From positions 8,378,463-8,442,462 of the forward strand of contig CM034134.1 of NCBI GenBank assembly GCA_019914995.1: a stretch of DNA of 64,000 nt. The letters are read 5' to 3'. Both the position numbers and the translations under genes were made by a program. The stretch comes from Acanthochlamys bracteata (taxonomy: Eukaryota; Streptophyta; Magnoliopsida; Pandanales; Velloziaceae). Positions 23,989 to 34,400 of this stretch are shown piece by piece. The notes under the pieces are model-generated. The model ran no database searches. It saw nothing but the letters and a program-made list of their open reading frames with translations, and was not told the origin of the DNA. Numbering within the stretch: the first letter of the stretch is position 1; each line of letters opens with the position of its first letter.

Positions 23989-24837
23989 TAGGGGTGGCAA
24001 TATATGACCCGATTCGAAAATTCAATCCGAAATCGACTTGTTTAATCAAGGTTATGGTTGAAAATTTTGACCCGTATAAATATATGGATTGGGTTAGAGT
24101 TGAACGAATTTGACCCGGTTATTAAATGGGTCGATCCGGGTTAACCCGAAATTGACTCACCAATTCGAAATGTTATCTTTTGAAAAAATAATTCTTGATT
24201 TTTTCTTACTCTGTAATAAAATATTGGTAATAAAAATAATCGATAATAGTTATTTATAAACTATTAAATTATATTGTATTTATAATTAATTCTTTATTTT
24301 TATACCTTAGTAAAATAGTGTAAGATGAAAATTATAATATTATTGAATAGTATTATTATGTAGGTATTTTTAATGACGAATTTAGATTTCGTATAAAAAT
24401 TTTTATGAAAATTTTGTTAGATAGATATATTTATTAAAATTTTTATTGAATTATTAATTAATCATAAATTTCAACTGTTAAAATATATTTTTAAAAAATA
24501 AAAATAACAATTTTTTTTAGATATTTTAAATACTGATGAAGACATTAAGCAATTCATATTTTGTCGGACATAATTATATCTCATCAGTAAAAATATTGTG
24601 CACTTTTATTCGAACTGATCTTATAATTTTCCTGAAGCTTAAAAATTAAAATTAAAATTAATAATTTTAATTATTAAATAGATCGACCCGAATTTGATCC
24701 GGTTATTAGTAGGTTAGGTTAGGATTGACAATTTTGACCCATATAAATTTATGGGTTGGATTAGAGTTGAACGAATTTGATCCGGTTATTAAATAGATCG
24801 ATCCAAAATTGACCCACCAATCTATATTGTCCTCCTA
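23989..24837 (-). mobile_element. Non-autonomous Mutator-like element, about 850 bp, complete with 9-bp TSD
   Basis: Left end TAGGGGTGGCAATATA and right end TATATTGTCCTCCTA form terminal inverted repeats with a few mismatches. The element is flanked by a perfect 9-bp duplication GTTGCATAA at 23980-23988 and 24838-24846. Subterminal blocks rich in GACCCG/CGGGTT words appear at both ends as direct repeats (near 24055-24160 and 24735-24820). The interior is AT-rich and has no transposase frame. It is the same family as 57159-58010 (852 bp) in the opposite orientation. The 9-bp duplication fits Mutator-like transposition; the superfamily call is inference. Confidence 0.82.
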
Positions 24838-24846
24838 GTTGCATAA

Positions 24847-25794
24847 TAAGTAATTAGTAATGTTATTCATTACCAATTATTAAAAAAGAGAAGTAAAAAA
24901 ATTTGCCATTTTTATTTTGTTATTGACCGACAAATAGAAGTGAATCATAAGTAAGAAAGAAAGCTGCAACAGCTGTAATTGTTAACAACCAAATTCCAAA
25001 AATTAAATTTCTTCTCTGATTGATTTCATTTCATTTCGAAAATTTTTGTAACGTTTTTAAATGTTTTAAAACAAAGACCTTTATTTTCTTCAGGGATCTG
25101 GCCTAATTTGGTTTCTATTCACACCAACATAATACCCCACTTATATATACCAAAACAATTGAGCGAGTGTTTCATAAGCTACTTTTCAATTTTTCTTTAT
25201 TTTATATTTTTTAATACATATTTTATATATATATAATTTATTTAAAAATGTAGAAAATATAGAAAAATTCTACAGAGTAAAATTTTTTTATTGCATATTT
25301 TTATTATTTTTTTGAAAGTAAAAAAATAAAATTTGTTTTTAAAAAAAAATAAAAATATCTTCTATTTCAGAAAGCTCCATTTTATTAGCACCCTCAAACA
25401 CCCTATTATGATTAACTCTCCCAAAATTTCAATGTCCAATATTTTTGCTATAACTTTTTTATTAGTTTTGGAATTTTTTTTAATGAGAATTCATCAATGG
25501 TTTGCGACTTTTCGTTGAATTTACTAGTTATTTACCTGAAGATTTTTGCTTACAATGTTATTGTTGGTTGATTAGACGTGTATCAGAAGACAGAAGCCAT
25601 TTGAGAGTTTTTTAAAAAAAAAATTGATATAAAAGTTAAGTTTAGTTTTTATGAAAATCTGCTTTAAATTTTTGTAAAACTAAAAATACTAATATTAATA
25701 TCACGATCTATAATTTTTATAATTTTAAAATTTAAATAATATTATAAAATATTATAAAATTTTATTAAAAATATAAATTAAAAAATTTGAATAA
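24847..25794. other. AT-rich spacer left of the Copia element
   Basis: No gene seen. Holds one family-A AT-rich repeat (listed separately) and otherwise unclassified AT-rich sequence. Confidence 0.45.
25161..25404 (+). repeat. AT-rich MITE-like repeat, family A
   Basis: Starts GAGCGAGTGTTTCATAAGCT and ends CACCCTCAAACACCC; interior TTTTATATTTTTTAATACAT and TTTTATTGCATATTTTTATT match the copy at 5937-6186 closely. Confidence 0.65.
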
Positions 25795-25799
25795 AAAAT

Positions 25800-25993
25800 T
25801 GTTGGCGTGAGTCAACAATATATTATTTTAGATATCTTTCCTTAAAATTATATTTTATTCTGGATATCTTTTTTAGAATTATATTTAGATATCTTTCTTT
25901 ATTTGAAACTCTCCTTATTTAGATTTATAAGGAGTCTATATATATGTACTTATATTGAATGATAAAAATAAAATTGAAAGAGTTTTTTCATCT
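25800..25993 (+). repeat. 5' LTR of the Copia element
   Basis: 194 bases, starting TGTTGGCGTGAGTCAACA, which can fold on itself (TGTTG/CAACA). It is 26 bases longer than the 3' LTR: it contains one extra GATATC-bounded unit of 25 bases and one extra T. Confidence 0.9.
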
Positions 25994-26569
25994 TTAGATC
26001 GAGCAAAAAATCCTAGATCTGCCGCCGTCGCGAGAAAAACGAAATGACTACGGCGATTCAAACCAAACTATCCGCTATGCGATCGTGGAGGCGACGATTA
26101 TCTGGGTTAAAATTCACCAAAACAAGTCCGGTGCTTTAATCGGATTAGATCCATTAAAAAAAAAAAAGCATTTTTTTTTTTTCGCCACCACCGCCGCGCT
26201 CAAGCTCCCCGCCGCCATCGCCGCCAAATTCGCCGATCGCCGCCCGGCAAGATGATCGACCCGATCCGATTGCCGTCATCGCCGCTAGAGCAATCGCCAT
26301 CGATTCGCCGTCGGACATCACAAATCGCCGCCGACTCCTGTCTGCCGCCGCTATTCGTGCTCGATCGACCGTCGCCGCCTCTCTGCCGACTGATCGAGCT
26401 GATCTGGACCGCCGCCGGCTGACCCAACTGCAGACCAACACTGAACCGGTTCGGTTCGATGCGAATCCGCCAAACCCAATAAGATCGACCCGCCCGCCCA
26501 ATGACTCGACCGGTCCGACCCACTGATCATTAAAAATATATATATATATATAATAATAAAATAAAAAAA
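25994..26569 (+). other. Copia leader between LTR and gag
   Basis: Untranslated leader, strikingly GC-rich (26180-26520) compared with its surroundings and ending in an AT microsatellite just before the gag ATG. No perfect tRNA-iMet primer-binding site is seen; TTAGATCGAGC after the LTR could be a decayed one. Long minus-strand frames here are by-products of the GC content. Confidence 0.6.
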
Positions 26570-27536
26570 ATGGAAGGTTCAGGTGTTCTCTTTCCAGTTG
26601 CTTCAATAGCTACTCCTATTATCAGCGTACATGGTGATTCATCCTCCGCCATTAGTGTTAAACTAAATGGTTCTAACTATTCTCTTTGGTTTCAAGTTGT
26701 TGAGATGTACATTGCTGGAAAAGATAAGATGGGCTATTTGACCGGAGAAATAGCACGACCTCAAGAGACTGACTCTACTTATGCCCGGTGGAGAACCGAC
26801 AATGCTATTGTCAAAGGATGATTGATCAACTCCATGGAACCAGCTGTGATGGAGCTTTTTATTCGGCTTCCCACTGCTCGAGATGTTTGGACTGCTGTGT
26901 CCAAAACTTATTATGATAATTCTGACATATCTCAGATTTATGAATTAACATGCAGGGCATTCAAATTGAAGCAAAGTGGAAGGCCCGTCACTGCCTACTA
27001 TGCAGAATTACAGAGCATATGGCAAGAATTGGATTTTCGTAATCCAATTAGAATGTGTTGTGCTAATGATGTTTTAGCTCGACAACAGGAGATTGAGAAA
27101 GAACGTGTATGTTTTTTTGGCGGGGCTTGATGATACACTTGATAAAGCCCGCAGTGATCTACTACGAACAGATACTTTTTCTGGACTAGAAGCATCTTAT
27201 AACTACATTCGTCGTGAGGAGCAACGACGAGTAGTTATGATGGGGTCTAACGATGTTGGAGTTATTGCTGCTGTGGCCTCCAAAAATCTTAGATCCCAAG
27301 TGAAGCAAAAGGCACAAGAAGGACAGTGTACTCATTGTGGTAAAGCTGGGCATACTCGGAATTCATGTTTTCAGTTAGTTGGTTATCCTGATTGGTGGGA
27401 GGAACTGAAGAAGAAGAAGAAACAAGACAAAAAAATTTCTAGTGTAGCGTCTGGAGTTGCAGGCCTCACTTTAGCTAATCCTTCATCCTCTATATCATCG
27501 ACTGCTTCTTCGCCAGTTCTATCTCTGGTGTCGTAG
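26570..27536 (+). pseudogene. Copia gag region (broken)
   Basis: The frame opens at 26570. It has the UBN2-type gag domain, with LNGSNYSLWFQVVEMYI near its start, and a CCHC zinc knuckle CTHCGKAGHTRNSC near 27328-27369. It is interrupted by a TGA at 26819-26821, where related gags have Trp, and by a small frame-changing indel at about 27100-27118 in a GT/T-rich stretch. After that the reading continues in one frame to a TAG at 27534-27536. The family role is to form the virus-like particle; this copy cannot make an intact one. Confidence 0.9.
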
Positions 27537-30500
27537 GTTAATTCAGATTCTCCAATTTCAGGTAACCAAAGCTTTGCCTTTACTGTTTTAGATTCACAAC
27601 GAGATACAGGATGGATTTTAGATTTTAGAGCTATGGATCCTATGACATTCGATCCGAAAAATTTTCATATCGTAAATCCTCCAGTGAGAAATAATGTGAC
27701 ATATGCCAATGGAGAGAGTTCTCCAGTAACAGGTGCTGGTACTGTAGCATTATCATCATCTCTATCTCTACAGAATTGTCTACTTGTTCCATCTCTCTCA
27801 CACAATCTTTTATCTATTGGACAAGTTACAGAACAGTTGAACTGCATTGTTCTTATGTATCCTTACTTTTGCTTACTTCAGGATATCCAGACAGAGGAGA
27901 TAATTGGGCGTGGTACTAAGAGAGGGGGTTTATACTATCTGGATGATGTTAGTTCAGGCAGAGTTTACAGTGCTCGTGGATCTGAAACTGATAAAAAGAA
28001 TAAAGTCTAGCTTTGGCATCGCCATCTAGGTCATGTTTCTTTTGGTTATTTAAAGCATTTGTTACCGTCTTTATTTTCTGGTCTCAAAGAGTGTGAATTT
28101 TAGTGTGAAGCATGTATTCTTGCTAAGAGTTATCGAGTGTCGTATTTTCCTGTTAGCAATAAGAGAGCAACTCCTTTTGAGTTAGTCCATTCGGATGTGT
28201 GGGGATCTTCTCCAGTTATGACTTTTACTGGCATTAGGTGATTTGTGACATTTGTAGATGATTGCACAGGCATGACATGGTTATATGCTTTGAAGAATAA
28301 AAGTGATGTTAGTGATATATTTGTGCGGTTTCATAAGATAGTGCAGCCACAATTTTCTCTTCCTATTCGAGTTTTTCGCTCTGATAATGGTGGAGAATAT
28401 GTTAATACATCTTTGAGTTCTTACTTTCATCAGCATGGTATTATTCATGAGACTTCTTGTCCACAAACACCACAACAAAATGGAGTGGCTAAAAGAAAAA
28501 ACCGACACATATTAGAAACCGCCCGTGCTTTATTGTTTGGAGCTCATGTTCCAAAATATTATTGGGTAGACGCAGTTCAGTCTGCGGTTTATGTGATTAA
28601 TCGCATGCCATCTAGAGTTCTGAACTTTCGGACACCACTTGAGGTTTTATCTACATTTGTTACTATACCTTCTGTTCTCTCACTTCCACCTAGGATTTTT
28701 GGATCTGTTGCATTAGTACATTTGCAGAAAACTCAAAGAGATAAATTGGATCCATGTGCCTTAAGGTGCATATTTCTTGGCTATGCTCCTCACCAGAAAG
28801 ATTATCGGTGCTATCATTCTCCTATACGCCGTACCTTTGTGACTATGGATGTGACATTTCTAGAGTCGGAAATGTACTTTGTCAGATCGACTTCACATTC
28901 AGATCTTCAGGGGGAGATAGAAGTTACGGAAGATTTGAATTGGCTTACCATTAAACTCAGCACACAAATTGAGGAAGGTCAGAGAAAATGTGTGGATCAT
29001 GACTCAGGTCTGGAGGAATTTAGAACTACTGAACTTGAACAAAAAGAAACGAAAGAGATAGACAGAGCTGAAGCTGTAGAAGAAACCCCTCTCTCGCACC
29101 CTACAGTACCCGCTCAAACTCCTGAGGATATCCCTGAAGTAAATACCGAAACTCAGAATATTATTATGGATGAATCGAATATTGTCTGCAGAAATTATCA
29201 GTTACCACATAGACAAAATCGTGGAAAACCTCCTGAGAGATATTCACCAGAAGGAAAAATCTCCAGATATCCTATTGCTAATCATGTGTCCTTTCACAGG
29301 CTGTCCCCATCATATGTTGCTTTTATTAATCAGGTGGCAACTATGACACTTTCTTCTAACACTAGAGAAGCCTTATCCGATCCTAAATGGACTAAGGCTA
29401 TGAATGAAGAGATGGATGCTCTTCAGAAGAATATGACTTGGGAGATAGTACCATTATCAAAAGGAAAAAAAACAGTTGGTTGTAAATGGGTGTAGACCAT
29501 CAAACACAAAGCAGATGGAACGATCGAGAGATATAAGGCAAGATTAGTGGCCAAGGGGTACTCACAGACTTATGGAGTGGATTATCATGAGACTTTTGCC
29601 CCAGTTGCAAAGATTAATACTATCAGAGTATTGCTATCTCTCGCAGCAAATCTTGATTGGCCCTTGCAGCAATTTGAATTAAAGAATGCATTTCTTCATG
29701 GTGAGTTAGAAGAAGAAGTGTATATGGAGCTTCCGCCTGGCTATGAGGTATTGGAAAGAACTGAATATGTCTGTAGGCTAAAAAGGGCTCTATATGGTTT
29801 GAAGCAATCTCCAAGAGCATGGTTTGGTAGATTCAGTCAAGCCTTGAGCAGATATGGTTACCGACAGAGTAATGCTGATCATACATTATTCTTGAAGAAC
29901 CAGAATGATAAGGTAACTGCTTTAATAATCTATGTTGATGATATGATTGTTACAGGTAATGATCATGAAGAAATTCAAAAATTGAAGACATATCTAGCCT
30001 CTGAATTCGAGATGAAAGAACTTGGAGAGTTAAAATATTTTTTGGGCATTAAGGTGGCCAGATCTAAGTAAGGTATTTTTCTATCACAAAGAAAATATGT
30101 CCTTGACTTATTATCTGAAAAAGGGATGTCAGATTGCAAACCTGTCGACACATCTATCATTGAGAATCATAACTTAGCAGAGCTCCCTAATCAAATACCA
30201 GCAGCTAAGAAAAAATATCAACGATTGGTGGGCAGGTTGATTTATTTATCACATACTCGTCCTGATATAGCATATGCTATGAGCGCTGTCAGCCAGTTTA
30301 TGCATTCTCCAAGTGTCGATCATATGGAAGCTGTGAATAAAATTTTGAGATATCTGAAGTCAGCACCAGGCAGGGGATTACTATTCAGAAAAAATAATCA
30401 TCTGAATATAGATGGATATACTGATGCAGACTGGGCAGGAGATAAGACGAATAGACGCTCTACATCCGGCTATTTTACATTTGTTGGAGGTAATCTAGTC

Positions 30501-30887
30501 ACATGGAGGAGTAAGAAACAAAAAGTGGTTGCTCGATCTTCTGCTGAAGCTGAATATAGAGGAATGGCACATGGAGTTTGTGAACTTTTATGGCTTCGAA
30601 TATTATTGACAGAACTTGGTTTTCTTCAAAAGAGTTCTATGAAGCTATTTTGTGATAATAAGACTGCAATAAATATTGCTCATAATTCAGTACAGCATGA
30701 TCGCACCAAACATGTTGAAGTGGATCGACACTTCATCAAAGAAAAACTAGATTCAAAATTAATTGAGTTACCTTTTGTGACTTCAGAGGCACAATTAGCA
30801 GATATATTGACAAAAGAAGTTTCAAGCAAAATCTTTCATAACTCACTGAGCAAGTTGGGCATTGATGATATGTTTGCACCAACTTAA
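27537..30887 (+). pseudogene. Copia pol region: protease, integrase, RT, RNase H (broken)
   Basis: All domains lie in one frame from about 27120 to the end at 30887. In order: a protease whose active-site triad reads Asp-Phe-Arg at 27621-27629; gag-pre-integrase (LWHRHLGH at 28011); an integrase core (FVDDCT, FRSDNGGEY); reverse transcriptase with YVDDMIVTG near 29935; and RNase H (TDADWAGDKTNRRSTSGY near 30420). In-frame stops are at 28008 (TAG), 28101 (TAG), 28239 (TGA), 29493 (TAG) and 30069 (TAA). The frame is otherwise preserved for over 3.7 kb, which points to recent loss of function. Confidence 0.92.
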
Positions 30888-30894
30888 GGGAGAG
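30881..30894 (+). other. Polypurine tract of the Copia element
   Basis: AACTTAAGGGAGAG directly abuts the 3' LTR; position and purine content fit the plus-strand priming site. Confidence 0.75.
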
Positions 30895-31062
30895 TGTTGG
30901 CGTGAGTCAACAATATATTATTTTAGATATCTTTTCTTAGAATTATATTTTATTCTGGATATCTTTCTTTATTTGAAACTCTCCTTATTTAGATTTATAA
31001 GGAGTCTATATATATGTACTTATATTGAATGATAAGAATAAAATTGAAAGAGTTTTTCATCT
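30895..31062 (+). repeat. 3' LTR of the Copia element
   Basis: 168 bases, starting TGTTGGCGTGAGTCAACA and ending TTTTTCATCT. Same as the 5' LTR except for about three substitutions, one T and the 25-base unit. Confidence 0.9.
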
Positions 31063-32082
31063 AAAATAATTATAAATATTATAAGGATAATAAGTAAAAA
31101 TTTAAAGAGAAAGCGTCTTAGTTTGTTAAAGATACTTTTTTTATATGAAATATTTAGTTTTATATCTGTTTTAATATGATCAAATACAAAAATTTTATAA
31201 AAATTAAATATAAAAATCTTACTTTTTCACAAGCATTAAAAAAATTTTAAAAATTATTATGCTGCAATTTATTTGCGTTTTCACAAACAAATAGTAAAAT
31301 ACTACGACGAAAAATAGCAACAGTGTTTTATTATTTTTAATAAGAAAATGTGAAGTTGTTAAGAATCTTCATTTAAAGCGGAATTAAAAGGGCTTGATAT
31401 TTTGTAGAGGACAACATGAGGAATGAATCCTATTGAACAATTTTTCACCTAAAAATGAAGCTAATTTTTCATTGTTGGTTGGGCCAAAACATTGTGAAGG
31501 CCTAAATGAAATTCTTAAAATTTTTTTTTAAAGAAAGCAATTAGTACAATATAGTTTTAAAATTTTAAATAATTTTTATAAAAAAATATTATAATATATA
31601 AAAAAAATGTATCTATTGAAATGCTCTGATAATTTATTGAAAGTTAATTTGATAAATAATGTTATCTTATACGATTAGCAGAACACATGTTTTTATATTT
31701 TAATAGATTTATTGCTCAGAGACTGCTAAGCGAACATTGGATCATTCATGATATGATCAAAATTCTAGAAGATAAATATAAAAATTTCAAGAGAGAAAAC
31801 TTAGCTAATAATATTTTATTTTTTATAAGTTTATTAAGTTGTAATTAAATATAAGGTAATGGATTGTTTGTATTGACTTTAAAATAATTTTTATCCAATT
31901 GAATTGAATTGAATTTATTAGCCGGACTCGCAGGCCCATCAACGGTCACATCCCGGTTCCATCCACATGATCATAAATACTGATGGGCCCATATATTATA
32001 TAATATATAAGGCCCACTAATTAATATTACTTAGTTTTACAAAACTATTTTTTATTTTAAGTGATCTAAATGACTATTTAAA

Positions 32083-32284
32083 TTTGCGAAAACTTTTTTC
32101 TTCCAAATTTTTATTTCACGTTTCTAATAAAATTTTTAAAAGATTTTATAAAAATTTTTAAAATATATTTCGTAATATTTTTCTATTAATTATTTTAATT
32201 ATTTTTTAAAACAAAAAAATAAAATTTATTTTTAAAAATTTCTATAATACTATTCTTTTTCAATAAGAACTTTCAAATATCTCC
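32083..32284 (+). repeat. AT-rich repeat, subfamily B
   Basis: Word order TTTTCTTCCAAATTTTTATT, CTAATAAAATTTTTAAAAGA, then AACTTTCAAATATCTCC at the right end, parallel to the copy at 18199-18425. Confidence 0.5.
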
Positions 32285-33464
32285 TTAATCTTCCTCCTAA
32301 TAATTATTTTTCCTTCACCGTTTCCTCTAACAAATGATAATTTTGGAAAAGTCATATCAAATACAGCTAAATTCATATAATAGTAGTTCAGTAATAGTAG
32401 CATACAGTAATATCAACGTTACCAAATTGGGGCCCACACGTACTTACGTGGCAAAAGGGCGCAAAGTTGTGCGGCTGTTAATCGTCCACATCTGCTTGCC
32501 GATTTGGTTTGGTGTTCTCAGGCGTAATTTTGATTATCCTAGGCCCATTACTAGTGGCCACAAGTATGGGTTTGTGAATGTAGGCCCTATGCTAGCATAG
32601 GTAGAACTGTGCCATGGGGTCAATCGGGCTTATTTATGACTTTCTATTGACTCAAGAGAAACTTTGGTTAACAAAGTCAACAGGCCCATTGGGGCCCATG
32701 CTCTTTTCTAAGACACATACGTCAACTGAAAATAAGTTGCTTTGCCGACTTGTCAACTGTGAAATTATAAGTGGACAATTCTCTTGTTTTAATTTTAATT
32801 GCAAAATTTTTTTTGTTCTTACCTTTTTTTAAATTTCCTCAGATTGTTATTTAAAAAAAAAATATATTTTTTTTTTTGGTTGTAATCCTTTTAATTTATG
32901 TTGAAATGTGAATGCATGGTGTATTTTTTATTAGTATTTCTTATAGTCGAAAAAAAAGTTTCTGCACTGAGCTTTCATTTTATAAAAACGACAAGAATTC
33001 AAAGTTTTATATTTTAAAATATTGTCCTTTTATGTGGATTTTATTTCATGAACTTATTAGCCTAACACAAATTAGAGTTTTTTCTGTTCAAATTATTGAA
33101 GTATGTTGGAGACTTGATATATACATAGTTGTGGTTTCTGAAATTCAAATTTCTACGTTTTTTTAATCTTATCATATACATAATAATAGTATAGATAATT
33201 GATCAACCTGAAAATCTTTCATGTCTTTGTCCAGAAAATTGCAAATAAAAAAAAAAAAACTTCTTGCAGATTTTCAGGTTTCCATCTATTAAAAGATTTT
33301 CTTCTGTTTGCTTTGCGTGATTAAACGGCAACACACAAAATGTTTCAAGTCAATAACTTTGCTTGTTTTCAGATTCGCAATATCTCGTTGTTTTTTCATA
33401 CTCTTAAACAGTTCTTCATATCCCAAGACTTCAAAAACAAACATGAATGATAAATGCCTATAGT

Positions 33465-33708
33465 GAGCGTTTGAAAGTAATTATAAAATTAAGTTTTTTT
33501 AAAATAAAAAAATTTTTATTTTTTAAAAAAATAGCTATATTTTTTTATTTTTAAAATAAAAATAAAAATATGTAATAAAAAATTTTCATTATATAAATTT
33601 TTTTTTTTTAAATTTTAAATAATTTTTCTAAATAATTTAAATATGTATTAAAAATATGAAATAAGAAATTAAAATAGAGTTTTTGAAAAATGTAATTTCA
33701 AACGCTCC
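33465..33708 (-). repeat. AT-rich MITE-like repeat, family A, with matching inverted ends
   Basis: The best-preserved ends of the family. The left end GAGCGTTTGAAA is matched by the right end TTTCAAACGCTC, a perfect 12-base terminal inverted repeat enclosing 220 bases of almost pure A/T. No clear target duplication was seen. Confidence 0.72.
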
Positions 33709-34032
33709 AATAACTTTGCAATATGGACAACAGTAAAAAAAATTTCTTTTTATTTCGAACAACGTATAAACTGTACATTAACTTGAAACGAAAAGACCAA
33801 ATAAAAATATACCAAAAAAACTTTTTATTTCTTGATGGGTGACAAGATTTTAGATTGGGCTAACAAACAAATAAAATGGGCTGAACTTAAACTTACTTGG
33901 CCCAATAAGTTTTTGTTCGAATTGCACGATCACTATATTGTGTTGTTTTCACATGAAAAGTCTCAATTCTATAAAGTCTCATGTTTTTTTTTATTTAATT
34001 TTTAAGTACAAAAAGTATGGATTATAGTAAGG

Positions 34033-34400
34033 ATGTTTGAGAGTGCTTATTAAAAAAAAAATTTTCGGAAAGAAAAAGATATTTTAGAAATTTTTATAAA
34101 ACCAATTCTACTTAAAAATAATAATAATAAATAATAAAAAAATTTTACAACGTAGAATTTTTTTATACTATTAAAACTTTTAAAAAATTTTATAAAATAT
34201 TCTAGAAGCTTTAGGAGATATTTGAAAGTGCTTATTGAAAAAGAGCTTTTCGAAAGAAAAGATATTTTGAGAATTTTTTAAAAATGAGTTTTATTTTTTC
34301 ACTTAAAAAAAGTAATAAAAATAATTAATAAGAAGATTTCACGACGTAGAATTTTTCTGTATTTTAAAATTTTTTAAAAATAAACATTCTAGAAATTTTA
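34033..34400 (-). repeat. Tandem pair of AT-rich repeat units, about 190 bp each
   Basis: GTTTGAGAGTGCTTATT near 34034 and TTTGAAAGTGCTTATTGAAA near 34221 start two parallel units. Both contain a GATATTTT phrase, an ACGTAGAATTTTT phrase and an ATTCTAGAA phrase in the same order, spaced about 187-190 bases. They are inverted relative to subfamily B copies. Confidence 0.6.

Larger units (their letters stand above)
25800..31062 (+). mobile_element. Ty1/Copia LTR retrotransposon, nearly full length, inactivated
   Basis: Two direct LTRs (25800-25993 and 30895-31062) bound a gag-pol interior in Copia order: gag, zinc knuckle, protease, integrase, reverse transcriptase, RNase H. The element is flanked by the 5-bp duplication AAAAT (25795-25799 and 31063-31067). 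A purine-rich tract AAGGGAGAG directly precedes the 3' LTR. The coding frame is broken by seven nonsense codons and one small indel, so no full product can be made from it. Apart from a 25-base length difference the LTRs differ at only about three positions in 168, suggesting a fairly young insertion. Confidence 0.95.

Noticed and set aside
26154-26606. 150-codon minus-strand frame over the Copia leader
   Set aside because: Long frames arise from the GC-rich leader; the Ser/Arg/Gly-rich product matches nothing and the region is untranslated leader of a plus-strand element.
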